Positions 11,313 to 23,726 are shown, counted from the stretch's first letter. The stretch: DNA of 64,000 nt from Stropharia rugosoannulata (GCA_028532985.1 JANCIK010000004.1:992001-1056000), one strand, 5' to 3'. Numbers and translations: made by a program. The notes: generated by a model from the sequence alone, not told the origin.

Positions 11313-13066
11313 ATGACGGTTTCCCTGCAGATACACCCCGCCGCTGACCTGCTCACCATGTACGGCCATGCTGACCCAAGGTATACCCCCGCCATTGTCA
11401 CTTTTTGAGCATGCTCACCAGCGTCAAGCTCGGCTTACTCGCTCTCTGGCCACGTTTCAATAAACATCACATCTCCGTTCTCACTATTTGAACCACGCAA
11501 GCCCGCCCGCTTTCTTCTTCAATCTGTGACAATAACCTTTGAGGGTCAAAGCGAGGTCATTACGCCTAATGCTGGATACCATGGCTTGCGCCTATGTAGT
11601 GTCACTCGCGAGCTCGCACCGAAAACGCCGTTAGAGATTACCAACGAAGGTCATGAGGATAGCAACAATCCATGTAAGTGTCTTTCGTATCTCCGTACTT
11701 CAGTTTAGCTGGCTCGCAATGCTAAACACACCGATCGCGACTTCAAGTATCTCCACTCTGCGCGCCTTGTGCGGTATTTGTAAATTCCGTTACTAATGGT
11801 ATCGTACTTTCTAGGCGTATGGAATGTTGTGTTTAATTTACCTATACCTGGCTGGTTGCCTGCGACCAACACCATCGGCGTAGAATCTGCTGGAACGAGT
11901 TATGCCCTGTATGCCACAGCAAAATACTCTGCAATGGAAGAAGAAACGACATCGTCGACTTGGAACATATTTTCTTTTTGCAACCCTTTCATGAACCGTG
12001 TACGGACGGCCCAGGCTCAGCGACCCATCACTGTTGTCCGATACTTTACAACGCCGAACCCCGAGAGTCCATCCTTGAACTATCTCGTGAATTCAACCGC
12101 ATCTGTGGAGCCGAAGCCGTCGACAGCCACTCGCATCCCTTCGGAGGTCTTAGATAAAATTCAGGTACTGGCATCAGTCCCAGAATACATCGACATAAAA
12201 GAATGTACATTGCCACTCTGTCTCCGTTTACGAACGAAAGACATGTGCGAAGACGAATGCAAGAAGATACAAATAACAGATGTTTCTGTCGATGTCATCC
12301 AACGGGAAAGGTGCCGGTACGTTCTGGGTTTATTTGTAATGGCGGTGTGGGATTTACATATAATGATCGGTTGAGCAGATACCGCCCGTCAAGTGAATTT
12401 CTCGCGCGCTTCCCACTTCCACCCAAGAAAAGTCAACCACCGAACGTCCCTTTGCTTAATCCTCATCCATTGAGCGCGCTGTACGATGTGGCAATGTTTG
12501 TTTCCGCCGATCACGTTGGCTGCTACGAACGCTCCTTCTCTCTCTTGCCTTCGAACGAAAGTGGGTTTTACTCGCTTCAGCAACCCAATTATGCGTTTGC
12601 AAATGACGCGCGCTCACAGTCTGACGAGTCGGGTCGCACCTGGTACACTATGGATACCACGATTCCTTTCATCCAATCTACGGGTGGTTTAGAGAATTGG
12701 GGAAAGTACGATACACATGAAGACGAATACAACGGTCTCCAATGGGCAGGAGAGAAGGACCTGCGGCCTACCTCAAGTAGTCCATTATACAGCGCATTGC
12801 ACGAGCTATCTGTATCATTAACCTTCAGCTATGATCTTGAAGGGCGAGGTGGCAGGACAGCCAGGGAGAAATTGGGCTTCAAAGTTCCCATCACATTCGG
12901 TCGAGTAGAACCGCAGCCAGCAGACTCGACGACCTCAGCCAACCAGGTCGCCTCCATTGTACTTCCTGTCTATTCACAGCTATACGACGCGAACGGAGAT
13001 CGCAAGATTGACTACTCGGTTCCTTTGCCTTTATATACCCCGACGTTGGATGAGCAAACTTCATAA
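11313..13066 (+). CDS. Arrestin-like protein
   Basis: Four exons (11313-11380, 11429-11673, 11815-12316, 12379-13066) splice to exactly 500 residues. The N-terminal arrestin fold is seen in SLSGHVSINITSPFSLFEP, VTITFEGQSEV and WNVVFNLPIPGWLPAT, followed by TSYALYATAKY. The C-terminal lobe ends with VLPVYSQLYDANGDRK and PLPLYTP. These are typical of basidiomycete alpha-arrestin-like proteins, which in yeast link transporters or receptors to Rsp5 ubiquitin ligase. The tail lacks a plain PPxY motif in my reading; LPVYSQL and PLPLYTP are only PY-like, so ligase binding is uncertain. The acceptor of intron 1 is AAG at 11428 rather than the nearer CAG at 11421, which would break the frame. The gene starts only 181 bp after BRX1. 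Confidence 0.78.
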
Positions 13067-13826
13067 TGAAGTGTCTCAAACTCCGAAGTATCTGTGACAG
13101 ATCACGACTATAGTGCCTGCCTATATTTACGCCAATTCGGTCAAGTACATAGCATCAGCACACGAAGTTATTCGTGAATGAAGCCATCGAACATCATGAC
13201 TTCCTAATTTCTCAACGAATACCTTACCCGGCCATCACATCTTATAGAGCATTTGGTCTCTCTTTGACTTTCTTTTGATGTCACTGCTCACCTCCGGGCG
13301 CTCCAGCAGGGCAATTACATTAGGACTGATTTCTTCTTTGCCTTTATCTTTATTCATCTCACATAGTGGATCAATCACTTCGACCATTCGTAACTATCTT
13401 TTTTATCACATTTACATCACAAATTGCCTGTATTATTAATATTCAAGAAATGTATAACACTGTCTGCCTAGTGATACAGCCAGAGTGTTGCTTATCGTAT
13501 CTGAGGCGCGCTGAATACCTAATTCCATAAGGAGAAATCAATTGATAGCTCGATAGTTTGTCCGTGTTGATACATGTGTTACACGATACTACTCATTGCA
13601 GACTTTCGCTTTAAGCTTGAGTGCATGAGTGCATAATTTCCAGATGCTTTGTGGTACATAGTCTGTAGTATATTATCATGGTAAAATCTGACATTGAGAT
13701 GTAAACATTGTTTGTGATAACAACAAATTGATTTGAGCATGAAACTGATAAGTACAAGCACGTGGCAACGTTGCAGTAACTTGGTTCAATGACTCTCGGT
13801 CACACATCATGCATCATTGTTAAAGC
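13067..13826. other. Convergent intergenic region
   Basis: These 760 AT-rich bases lie between the 3' ends of the arrestin-like gene and the cutinase gene. They probably hold both 3' UTRs. No gene or repeat is seen. Confidence 0.5.
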
Positions 13827-14528
13827 TTAAAGTTTGGATACAATAAAACTAGCGGCTGCAGGGGCATCCTAGGGTATGTATGCTTAAATTTAGCATGTTT
13901 CTATTTGTCAAAGCAAGGGCTTACCGCTCCATAGCTCAAATGAGCAGCAGTAATGATATCACCTCCTGCGCAAATATCGTCTCCGGTGGCGCAGAAAGTT
14001 TTCTCAACGGCGTTGAGATTTCCGGGGAATGCTTTGCCGTCATCTGGGTCACCGAAAATGACGATGGCTTTAATCTTTGATTGAACCGAGGAGGACAGTT
14101 GCGGAATAGCGAGATGAACGAGCTGGCCACCTTGGCTGAGTAATATTGTCAATAATCTGTCTTCAGGAACGACTTTTAATATAAAAATACCTGTAGCCGG
14201 ACACCACCATGTCAGTGTCGGGGCACGAGCTGAGGGATGATGATATATCGCTGGCCATGGTTGCAGCGCCCGCTGGATCGCCTCCTTCGAGGAATCCGGC
14301 AACGCTTGCAGCATAGTCAACGCCGACAAAATCCAACGTCTTTGATCCAAGGGCGGAGGTAAGCGCTGACTCTAAGGGAGGCCCAACAATAGTCCCAATG
14401 GGTGCAACTTCTCCTGTGCCCCGCGCAAATATGACTGTCACATCAGCGCATGAAGCACGAGGAGAAGGTGCTGCCACTACTCGGAGGCCGGCGAAAGCAA
14501 GAACGATTGCAATAGTAGAAATAAACAT
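13827..14528 (-). CDS. Cutinase (carbohydrate esterase family 5)
   Basis: Three exons (14528-14191, 14135-13925, 13868-13827) give exactly 196 residues, the usual size for secreted CE5 enzymes. A signal peptide (MFISTIAIVLAFAGLRVVAA) is followed by the cutinase core: CADVTVIFARGTGEVAP, then VVSGYSQGGQLVH with the nucleophile Ser, CATGDDICAGG with the catalytic Asp, and AHLSYG with the catalytic His. Cysteine pairs fit the family disulfides. The intron after 14191 splits the codon of the nucleophile Ser. The enzyme hydrolyses cutin-type polyesters outside the cell; plant-litter use or plant-surface attachment is inference. The ATG at 14528 is chosen because it begins the signal peptide; an upstream in-frame ATG at 14612 would bury it. 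A TATA box sits about 60 nt upstream. Confidence 0.92.
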
Positions 14529-15120
14529 AGTCCTTTCCTTGATAAATGTGCTAGTCGATTTGTGTTGTGTAATATGACTGCAGCCTGCTTTTATACCCTT
14601 CAGCTGCCCCAACAGATTCTACTAGTAAACTGCATAGTGGGTCGGGTGCTATAGGTACATCAAAGAAACCTCGGATGCAGAATAGCACCCGCTATTTCTC
14701 TGTAGAAGTCGTAGAATCTCCATCCATATTAACCACGGCTCCGGTGCTACTGACAGGCGTGAGATTGTGGTAATGTCGTCCATAGGACATTGGTACACAC
14801 GATCTTTCCAATTTGATATCAGCCCCTCAATTACTACGAGCCTTTACACCACTCCCCGCCACGGGAGCAATGGGTCACTCTCATGAACCTCTTCATCATA
14901 AGTAGGGAATGATTAATGACTTCTGAATGTAGTAATGGTCATAACTGGAGAATACGTTAACATAGTACCTAAGAATACTAGATATTGCAAAAAGGTGGCA
15001 ACAAGTCGTAAGTACCAAAACATAATCATTCTAAGGCTAATCTTTCAAGTAATATACAGTTTTATCTATACGACATAAGTAAGAGGATAATGTAGATGTA
15101 ATGATGTATATCCGAGGCGC
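14529..15120. other. Intergenic, cutinase promoter and ADE4 3' side
   Basis: Contains the cutinase TATA box and, further away, AT-rich DNA after the ADE4 stop. No gene is seen. Confidence 0.45.
14588..14595 (-). promoter_or_regulatory. TATA box of cutinase gene
   Basis: TATAAAAG reads on the minus strand about 60 nt before the chosen cutinase ATG. This distance and sequence fit a fungal core promoter and support the downstream start. Confidence 0.6.
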
Positions 15121-17063
15121 TCATGAGTGGGTATTGAAGGAGTTATGAAGCCCCACGGTATCATCTGATCCATTTATCGATGCATTAGCATCCGACGCCT
15201 GCTGCGTATCCCCGCGCGCAGCACCCGCCTTCCCTTCTATTACACCTAGGTCTGTGTTCATTTTCGTGCGCAGATTGTCTGCACGCAGCCCTTCTATATG
15301 CGCGAGATAGCTCTCGTCAATACCACCGGTTACATAGTTGCCGGTGAAGACAGAGCAGTCAAACTGCTCGATCTCAGTATTGAGCTGCCGTACAGAATTT
15401 ACCAGGTCGGGTAGAGTCTGGAAAATGACCAGGTCAGCACCGATAGCGGAGGCAATCTCGGATTCATTCTTGTCGTAAGCCACGAGTTCTTTTCGTGAAG
15501 GCATATCAATTCCATATACATTTGGATAGCTGGCACGAACGTTAGTTGTCCGCAATATTTTTTCCAATAGCTCACTGACCGTATAGGCGGCGCACAACTT
15601 GCTACAATGACTTTCTTTGCGCCTACATCCTTGGCCATCTGCACAATCTCCTTGGATGTAGTGCCGCGGACGATAGAGTCTATTATGCTGTCAGATGATA
15701 GATAAAAGGAATATCTCAAGAATTACCATCTACAATCAACACATTTTTATCCGCAAATTCCAATGCCATGGCATTCAGCTTCCTTCGCACGTTCTTTTTC
15801 CTGCCCCGGTCTTAGCAAAAATAGCACACAACCAATAGGAGAGCCCTTACCTCATCTGTTGTCCAGGCATAATAAACGTTCGACCGACGTATCTATTTTT
15901 GATGAAGCCTTCTCGGTAGGGCAACTGCAATTTTTGCGCCAGATTCAAGGCAGCCACTCTGGAAGTATCAGGGACCGGGATGACCACGTCGACCTTGATA
16001 TCGGCCTCTTTCAGAGTTGCTGCAACCTTCTCCGCAAGGGCATCACCCATAGCCATGCGGCTTCGGTACACGCTGATACCATCGATGACAGAATCTGGAC
16101 GAGCGAAATAGACGTATTCGAATATATCTGGAGCAAACGTAGCTGGAGGGGACACTTGTCTCCGGGAAACACCGTTGCGCGTAATGATGATGGCTTCGCC
16201 TATTCCCCCATGTATATGAGTGGCAATGAAAAACGCCCACAATGTCCAAATGGGCTTGCGTACCTGGCTTGACATCCTGCCAATCCGTGAAACCGCTGGC
16301 GTCGGCAACAACACTTTCGCTGGCCATAATGTAGTCCAATCCGTCTCCCGATGGACGCGTTGCTACACCTACTGGGCGAATACCATTGGGGTCGCGGAAT
16401 GCAATGATTCCGAAACCCGCTAGCATTGCTACGCATGCATATGCGCCCTTGACTTGCTTCATCATCCCTCCGATTGCGGTGAAAATATCCTCTTCGTTGA
16501 TACGGAACTTTCCAGTCTTCTGTAGGTTGTTGGCAAAGATATTGAGTAGCAGCTCAGAATCAGAAGCAGTGTTGATATGTCTATGAGCTTGTTGATCCAT
16601 AAATTGCATCAGCGAATGCGTGTTGATAAGATTGCCGTTCTGCAGACATTATTCAGAAGTAGTGTATTCTGGAGGAAGTAGCAACGTACATGAGCCAGTA
16701 CAATTCCATAGGGCGAGTTGACGTAGAATGGCTGAGCTTCGGCATTATTGAAGCTTCCAGCAGTAGGATATCTAACTGGTTGATCAGACGTCGGATGAGC
16801 TACTTCAATCGAGCTATTCGAAGAACAGTTTGCGTACCATGTCCAACACCCATTCCACCAACCAAACGCGAGATCGCGTTGGCATCAAAGATATCCCGCA
16901 CCATACCGTTGGCTTTGCACTGGTAGAATCTACCTTTGTGGCCACAGGTAATCACTCCGCAAGCATCTTGGCCCCTGTGTTGCAGTAGTGATAGGCCTTC
17001 GACAATTTCAGGCGCTGCATCTACTGCCGGGTCGTGCAGCAGCAAGCCAAGAATTCCACACAC
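15121..17063 (-). CDS. ADE4: Amidophosphoribosyltransferase (glutamine PRPP amidotransferase)
   Basis: This enzyme catalyses the committed step of de novo purine synthesis: PRPP plus glutamine to 5-phosphoribosylamine. Seven exons (17063-16838, 16775-16690, 16639-16264, 16199-15851, 15800-15727, 15679-15580, 15529-15121) give exactly 539 residues. The N-terminal nucleophile Cys2 is present ([12 protein letters not shown]), so no propeptide is needed. The Ntn-hydrolase domain continues with [20 protein letters not shown] and AHNGNLIN. The phosphoribosyltransferase half has [10 protein letters not shown], the [16 protein letters not shown] segment, and the PRPP loop [14 protein letters not shown]. 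The acceptors for exons 2 and 6 are not the nearest AG; only the ones used keep these motifs. The C-terminal tail is low complexity. Neighbouring SAM synthetase is a housekeeping gene; shared regulation is not shown. Confidence 0.95.
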
Positions 17064-17720
17064 TATTGAAGAGATCAGAATAAAATAAAATATTATGTAG
17101 TTAGACTTAAAAAGGCATACTTTTAGTGAAACGAAAAGGTGGGGTAAGTGGGGATGTTTGTCGTCGGACGGCTCTTGATTCGAAATATGGCTGCCCGGCT
17201 GGCTAAAAAATTGGGCATCGATTATCCGAATTAGGACCGAAACGGGCCGAAAGATATTTGCACGTGCCTTGCCTACGTACCTGCGGACTTATTTTTAGAG
17301 TCATTCTGGCTCGATGCTCAGTGTTACATTGAGCGCCTAAACTGACTACTTATGCAGAGCGCCTTCTTATAACACGCAGAATAAGCGGACTACTGTCATT
17401 GACAATAAGTCGAGAGTGGAGAGACGGTTGAACGGTCTCCACCCTGGAAAACTACATATTACATTTTTACTACGATTTAAATGGCTGAATATAGGGCCAG
17501 AATCTACAATCCCATGAGGCTATAGGGTGAAGTACGTGGTGCGTCGTCAGTGTATGTGTTGGAAGAGATGGTCATGACAGTGGTATCTAGATAGCAATGC
17601 GATATGCAGAATGAATGTGCGGAAGGATGAACTTCCTATGCAAGCAACAAGAGCGATGATAAAATAAAGAGGTTATAGAATGGGGGGTACTAAATAGTGT
17701 ATACGCATCTAAGAAACCAC
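17064..17720. other. Intergenic, ADE4 promoter and SAM synthetase 3' side
   Basis: 657 bp upstream of ADE4 and downstream of the SAM synthetase stop. No coding sequence is seen. Confidence 0.45.
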
Positions 17721-19168
17721 TTAGAGCTGGAGCTGCTTGGGCTTCTCCCAAGTGTAGCTGGGGTTGCCGAAGTGGCCATAAGAAGCAGTCTTGAGGTACT
17801 GAGGTTTTTGCAGGTCGAGTTCACGGACTGAGGTAAATCATTAGTTTCTCGGTGCTGGATCGTAGTAATGCAACAGAAAACATACCGATGACACCGGGGC
17901 GGAGATCCCAGTTCTTGCGGATGATAGCAACAAGCTCCTCATCGGTCTTCTTACCAGTGCCGTAAGTATCAACGTAGATCGACAGAGGCTCAGCGACACC
18001 GATAGCGTAGGACAGCTGAACGAGGGCGCGGCGAGCGAGGCCAGCAGCAACAAGCGACTTGGCTATAAATAAACGATGAGATAAAGGTTTTAAATTTCTA
18101 CGCGGCGTTACGTACCAATCCAGCGAGCGGTGTAGGCAGCAGAGCGATCGACCTTGGAGAAGTCCTTTCCGGAGAAGGCTCCTCCTCCGTGAGCTCCCCA
18201 TCCTCCGTAGGTATCGACGATGATCTTGCGTCCAGTCAGACCAGCATCACCCTGGGGTCCACCGATAACGAAGCGGCCCGAGGGTTGAATCTGATAGAAA
18301 AACGTAAATAATAGTAGTCGCAGGAGATAATAGATACTTACGTGGTAGATGGTGTTGTCATCGAGGAGGTTGGCAGGGATGACCTTCTTGATGATCTTCT
18401 CCAGGATCTCCTTGCGGAGGTCCTCTGTCGAGATCTCCTCAGCATGCTGGGTGGAGATGACAACGGTGTCGACACGCAGGGGAATAGTAGCACCACCCTC
18501 CTTCTTGTACTCGATGGTGACCTGGGTCTTGGAATCAGGACGAAGCCATCCGAGCTCGCCAGAGCGACGGGACGCAGCCATGGCAGCGTTGAGCTTGTGG
18601 GCGAGCATGATAGTGAGGGGCATGTACTCCTCAGTCTCGTCAGTCGCGTATCCGAACATGATACCCTGGTCACCAGCACCATGGTCCTCAAGCGAACCGT
18701 GGTCAAGACCTTGAGCAATATCGGGGGATTGCTGCTCGATGGCGACAAGGATGTTGCAGGTCTTGTAGTCGAAGCCCTTGGAAGAGTCATCGTAGCCGAT
18801 CTGCTTGATGGTATCACGGATAACCTTCTGGTAATCAAGCTTGGCCTTGGTGGTGATCTCTCCAAACACCATGATCATGCCAGTTTTGGAAGCCGTCTCG
18901 CAGGCGACCTTGGAGTTGGGATCTTCGGCAAGGCAGGCATCGAGCTAGACACGAAACATATTTGAATAAGCCATGGCATAGATAGACGGAGACAAATGCG
19001 TACAATGGCATCGGAGACCTGGTCACAGATTTTGTCTAGTCACCTATCAGAAAAATTGTGAAAGAAAGGGACGACTGCAAACATACCGGGATGGCCCTCA
19101 CCAACAGACTCGGAGGTGAAAAGGAAGTGACCAGGGGCAAGAGCAGCACGAACAGAGGAAGGGGCCAT
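17721..19168 (-). CDS. SAM1: S-adenosylmethionine synthetase
   Basis: The enzyme makes S-adenosylmethionine from methionine and ATP in the cytosol. The spliced protein runs from [20 protein letters not shown] to EKPKQLQL, just under 400 residues, typical for eukaryotic MAT. Motifs in order: [20 protein letters not shown] (ATP/Met site), [12 protein letters not shown], the loop around IEYKKEGG, and the glycine-rich signature [19 protein letters not shown]. Exon 2 is about 32 nt and encodes most of [10 protein letters not shown]; further introns lie near 18118-18062 and 17885-17830. Codon use is strongly C-ending, as expected for a highly expressed gene. The start gives the usual short Ala-rich lead. 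Either yeast name (SAM1 or SAM2) would be equivalent. Confidence 0.96.
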
Positions 19169-19534
19169 TGAAGGGAATGTATGGGAGGGAAGGAAGGGAG
19201 ATGGACTCTGAATTTTCGAAATGGCTTCAAATTTATCGTAAGTTTACCCACTTACGTAATCTTACTATCGTTCTATATCACGCCATCTATATTACCTCGC
19301 ATCAACTCCTTCTCAACGGTACGCCCTTCGCTGATGATCGCCGGTTCATCTCTAGCACTTTTGTGCCACAGGAACAAAAACTCGCAGGGAGAAGCAGCAC
19401 TGGGACTATTTCCTTCCGACTCTGGGTCAGTCTACGAGAGCCCAAGTAACCTAGCGAAAAGAATCCTGCTCCCCAGAAATAAGAACATGAATAAATGATA
19501 CAGTAATTTCTATGTTTACACGTTCGACTGCAAT
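19169..19534. other. Intergenic, SAM synthetase promoter
   Basis: 366 bp between the SAM synthetase start and the myotubularin stop, both on the minus strand. Open frames on the plus strand here have no motif. No gene is seen. Confidence 0.45.
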
Positions 19535-22506
19535 TTATAGCAGCCCTACCCCAAGAGGGTCTGTACTCTCGTTTTTATGTTCGCTTGTAACAGTCTCTGC
19601 CGTACTTCGTGCCGCTACCTGAGGTGTATTACGTCCCCGCACTGAATGGGATATTACTCGCGCCTCTGATGTCCCTCGCAACGTTCCGAGTCCGACAGGA
19701 ATGGGGGTAATGGTGGGATCGTCAGGGAGTGGACTCGCAGGCTCATTCACAAAAGAGTGCGGTACATTCACAGTTTCAGATTTAGAAGGCACGCCCCAAG
19801 GATTCTCGTCAAAGATCGAGAGGTCGTGCTTAGACGAGGGTGTTGTTGACCACGGGTTCTCCATCGCGCTAGATTGATAAGATGGTCGCACGGGCGGAGG
19901 CCTCTCCTGTCCCCAAGCGCTTAGCGCGTCCCGCCCCCGTAGTTCCGATGTTCTTTCAGATGATTCTTCTCCAGGCTGGCTTGGACCAGCATTCATCAAT
20001 TCTTTGGCAACACCGGAATATGCATCTTGGACCACCGAGAACGCAGCTGATGCGTTAGAGGACAATTTCCCCCACACGGATCGGACGCCGCCGCTCGATA
20101 AGATATCGGGTTGTTTGGCGCGCGACCAGATAGGAGTGTTCAAAAGATTTTGCACAGGTTGTATAGTCGTTGATTTACCTGGTGCTCCGCTTAAGGGAGA
20201 CGGGGTCGCGTTACTTCTACTTGGAGCCGCTCGTGATAATGAAAGATCTGGAAGGGATGCCGATATTTCTCGCAAGCTGGCACCTAAACCTGGTGACCGC
20301 GATCTCGTTGGAATGGATAATACGCCCAGCGAGCTAGTGAGATGGCTATCTGTGGGCTTTCCTTCCGAATTTGAAGGCGTTGTAAATTCTTGACCGATGC
20401 TTTCTTGTACGACTGGATCATCATCAGCATTATCAACCGGACCAACAAGCTCGGCATCGCGGGTTTGAGCGGTTACAAACCTTCCATTCATTTCCTCGTC
20501 TGTTTTCCCATATAATTCATGCCAAAAGCGTACGTCTTTGGGGTTGGGAAGCAGAACGCCCATATCTGCATCGGGTGTACGCTTAGCAGGATCGTCTAAT
20601 GTGGAATCGTATGTAGGATTGCGATTCAAGGCCATTTCCTCGGGAGAGTTGAAATAATCCCAAACACTGATTGTCCGCTCGACAGGAGGTGGTCCGCCAT
20701 CTCCGACTTTGCGATCGCGCTCACAGTTGAAAAGGAATGTCCCGAACTGGCAAGAATAAAGGTGGTAATACAGTTGATGTAGGAAACGTTCATTGAATTC
20801 GAAACGATCGGGAAATTGGCGCTGGATTTGTCGTACTGATTCCAAGAATTGGTGGAATACAGGACTAGTCTCCTTTATATGGTGTTGTGAAGTGAACCGA
20901 TTTTGCATAGAAGCCAAAAAAGCTTGTGCTGCTTCAGCTCCGCTGCCTGGGGCGGCGTCTCCTGTAATGGATAAGAAGAACTTGTCCGATGAGAGGTGAC
21001 CGCACCGGTCCAGGAATTTATGACCGAATGACAGCCAGTCCTTCTCGATCAGTACTTCAAATCCGCGGATTGTGCGATAGAAAGGGTCTAGACATAGCTG
21101 AGAAAGAGCAGACAACTGTGACGTGCGATCCCATCCATCCGAACAGTGAATTAAAACATGAGAAGAGTTGATGTGGACGTTTTTTGCGATTATGAGAGTA
21201 CCTTCCAGGATGGCAGAGATGTGACGTAGCCAACCAGACCGTCGTAATGCTCCTTTGTCCAAAACGGCGAGATCAGCGACCTGGTCAGGAAGGTCCTGAT
21301 TGATACTGGCCAGCAGTTGATCCGCTTCCTTCAGGGCTTCCACGACCTTAGCCAGAGATTCTCTCATAGCGTGTATGTGGTCAATCCCAAGGTAGACTTT
21401 CTTCCCATCTTTGTAATAGTCCATGTTCTCGGTACCAGCACCTTTGGCCGTATTCGCGACGGCATTGACAGTTGGACGTGCGTCAATGATAAGATTTGTC
21501 GGGGTAGCGCCATACACATTCGCATTTGATACACGAGATTCTGGGGACCAATGTGATTGAAATATCGCTTCGATAAGTTTCTCGTCTTGCACAGATCTGT
21601 TTTGGGTTATGCCAACCATAGGCTGGCTTGACCTGGTAATACTTCCCTGATATAAGATATGAGAGAGTTTCCTGGCCATTTCAACTCTCCACGTACATAG
21701 TTTGCCCAGTGAAGGTAACTCAGCACTGGTATGCGACATTTACTCCGATACTTGGATGCATATTGTAGGGTTGTATCGCTGATCCTTGTCGGAACCACAA
21801 TGCGTGTTGGGTACGTCGGACAGAACTAGAAAGCCCATGAGCCACACAAAATCATGAATGGTCTAACGCTTGATACTTACTGAGTAGTCCTTATTAAGAT
21901 CCGTAAAACGCCACGCCTTTGAACGGGTCCCCACACCCATTCGGACATATTCATCGCGTGGATTGTATAGATTCCAGCCTTCACTCGCAGGGAAAGGAGG
22001 AGATGGATTGTAGAAGAATGCATATAGTTGAGAAACAGAAGCTGAATGAGTTGATTCGCAGATGGTTAGCTTCGCAAGCATTAACTGCGGATAGTAGCCA
22101 CATACAAGCCACAGTCAGTTCTTTCACACTCTCGAACACATCCGTTGCGTCTGATTCCCGCTTGAATGTCAAGGAGAAGGATTCAAATGTCCGTGTATGG
22201 AAGTTGAGCTGAGATTGGCCTTGCAGGGTCTGAGGTAGGCGATTAACCAAGGATATCAGAGGGTATGGCATCTGTAATAATCATCTTTAGATACTGTACC
22301 CACCCAAAGCAAGAGCACTGACCCACATTTCCTTCTCTCCGGAATCATCGTATGTAAAGATTATATGGTGGGCAGTCAAATGAATAGTTCCCTTGGATAT
22401 CGATCCGGATTTCGTGAAGAACACCTGCTCCACCTGGCACAACATTCAGTCAACGAACACTCGTGCTCATCTCCCCTCTCACCTTAGAGACTCGAATTGC
22501 ATCCAT
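19535..22506 (-). CDS. YMR1: Myotubularin-like phosphoinositide 3-phosphatase
   Basis: Six exons (22506-22483, 22433-22323, 22271-22106, 22041-21881, 21825-21697, 21646-19535) give exactly 900 residues. The N-terminal PH-GRAM domain spans roughly residues 5-105 (VEQVFFTKSGSISKGTIHLT onward). The phosphatase domain follows, from YAFFYNPSPPFPASEGWNLY and YPTRIVVPTRISD to the active site IHCSDGWDRTSQ, which keeps the CX5R loop with Cys and Arg. The enzyme therefore should be active on PI3P or PI(3,5)P2 at endosomes or vacuole, as known for Ymr1. Roughly the last 330 residues are low complexity (Ser/Pro/Thr) without a clear domain. An in-frame TAA lies just before the ATG, which supports this start. 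Confidence 0.93.
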
Positions 22507-22856
22507 ATCAGCGTATTAGACAGCGCTATCTGCGCGTGTGAGATAAGGAAACAAAGTAAAGAAAGAGGATCTACACAATAGAGGGGTCAAGGCAACCTGC
22601 CATACTACGACGGACAAGTTTCAATGCAAGCCATTTGTGCTTGTTTATCTAATCACATTGAATGCTGCGCTGCCACAACTTACCAGTTAAATGCTCAAGA
22701 ACAAGAACTCGTTAATAGCGGGTCAAGGGGCAATATTTAGAGTCTCCAGTATGAACCATTCAAAATATATGTATTGCTCGCAGAATGAATGTCTACAGAT
22801 AGCAAAGTGAATATACCCAACAAGCACTAAATATAGCCTAAAACCAAGTTGAGAAA
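22507..22856. other. Intergenic region
   Basis: 350 bp between the myotubularin start and the cupredoxin stop. AT-rich; nothing else recognised. Confidence 0.45.
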
Positions 22857-23726
22857 TTAAAGAGTGACTCCGAGCAAAAGTGCAGCAACAGTCATGACTC
22901 CAGCGGCACCGCCGCTAAGCCTGAGTGCTGCATTCGTCTTGGTTGGTGCAGGAGAAGTAGCTGTTCCGGATCCACTGGTCCCTGTTGAAGATCCATTGGT
23001 CGACGTGCTGTTATTAGTCGACGTGCTGCTATTGGTCAAAGTAGCATTGGCAGCAGACTGATAGTATATGTGAATAGAAAACTTCTACAATAGTCAAATT
23101 AGCCTTACCTGGAACATTTGGAAGGTCTTTTCTGGTGTAGGGTTGATGGCGAAAACCATTCCGTTTCCACAGTGGCTGCAAGATAATCAGCTAGGTCCAC
23201 TAGAAACAATGATGATATAAACGAACTCAGCTCCATTTGTCTGCGCACAGAAGAACCATAGAGGCGCAGACGCATCCGTGATAGTGACGTTGAAAGCAGG
23301 GATCGCAGTGGCATTGGGGCTTACGGGCATGAAACCCGAGTTGGTACCATTTACCAACGGGGTGCAAGGAGCAGTAAACGATGACTGGGTAAGGGACTAG
23401 AAAACACAATATGTAAGTCAGCAAGTGTACTCGGAGCAGTTGGTAGTAACTTACGTGGTTCTTCGGGTGGCTGGTATCGAAAAAATTAGAGAATAACGGT
23501 AGTCATCATACAGTAAAACTTACAAATTCCAAATAACAGTGTCACCATTTGTAACATTGATCGAGGGCGGCGAAAAAGTAAGCTGTTGAACATGAAGGAT
23601 GAGGCTCATTAGATATGAAAAGAACTTGATTCTCACTGTTCCATTGAGACCAATGTCAACCGTGTGTGTAGTGGCCTGGGCGGAGATGGCGGAGAGGAGA
23701 ACAGCAGCAGCAACTGAGGCACGCAT
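22857..23726 (-). CDS. GPI-anchored cupredoxin (plastocyanin-like)
   Basis: Six exons (23726-23637, 23582-23524, 23470-23455, 23396-23227, 23175-23109, 23057-22857) give exactly 200 residues. A signal peptide (MRASVAAAVLLSAISAQA) leads into one cupredoxin domain: HTVDIGLNG, LTFSPPSINVTNGDTVIWNF, HPKNHSLTQSSF, PLWFFCAQTNGADHCGNGM. Likely type-1 copper ligands are His in HPKNH, Cys in FFCAQ, His in DHCGN and Met in NGM. A Ser/Thr/Asn-rich stalk precedes a hydrophobic tail (GVMTVAALLLGVTL), as in GPI-anchored cell wall proteins. Exon 3 is a 16-nt microexon that carries the HPKNH ligand region. Such proteins are common in Agaricomycetes; roles in electron transfer or surface redox are suggested in the literature but not readable here. 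Confidence 0.85.

Noticed and set aside
18338..18965. Long open frames on both strands inside SAM synthetase (up to 207 codons)
   Set aside because: They are shadows of the highly expressed, strongly biased codon use in SAM synthetase; the enzyme motifs fix the true frame.
1576..19168. Purine-linked cluster (adenosine deaminase, ADE4, SAM synthetase)
   Set aside because: The genes are separated by unrelated loci on both strands and are housekeeping; co-location looks incidental.
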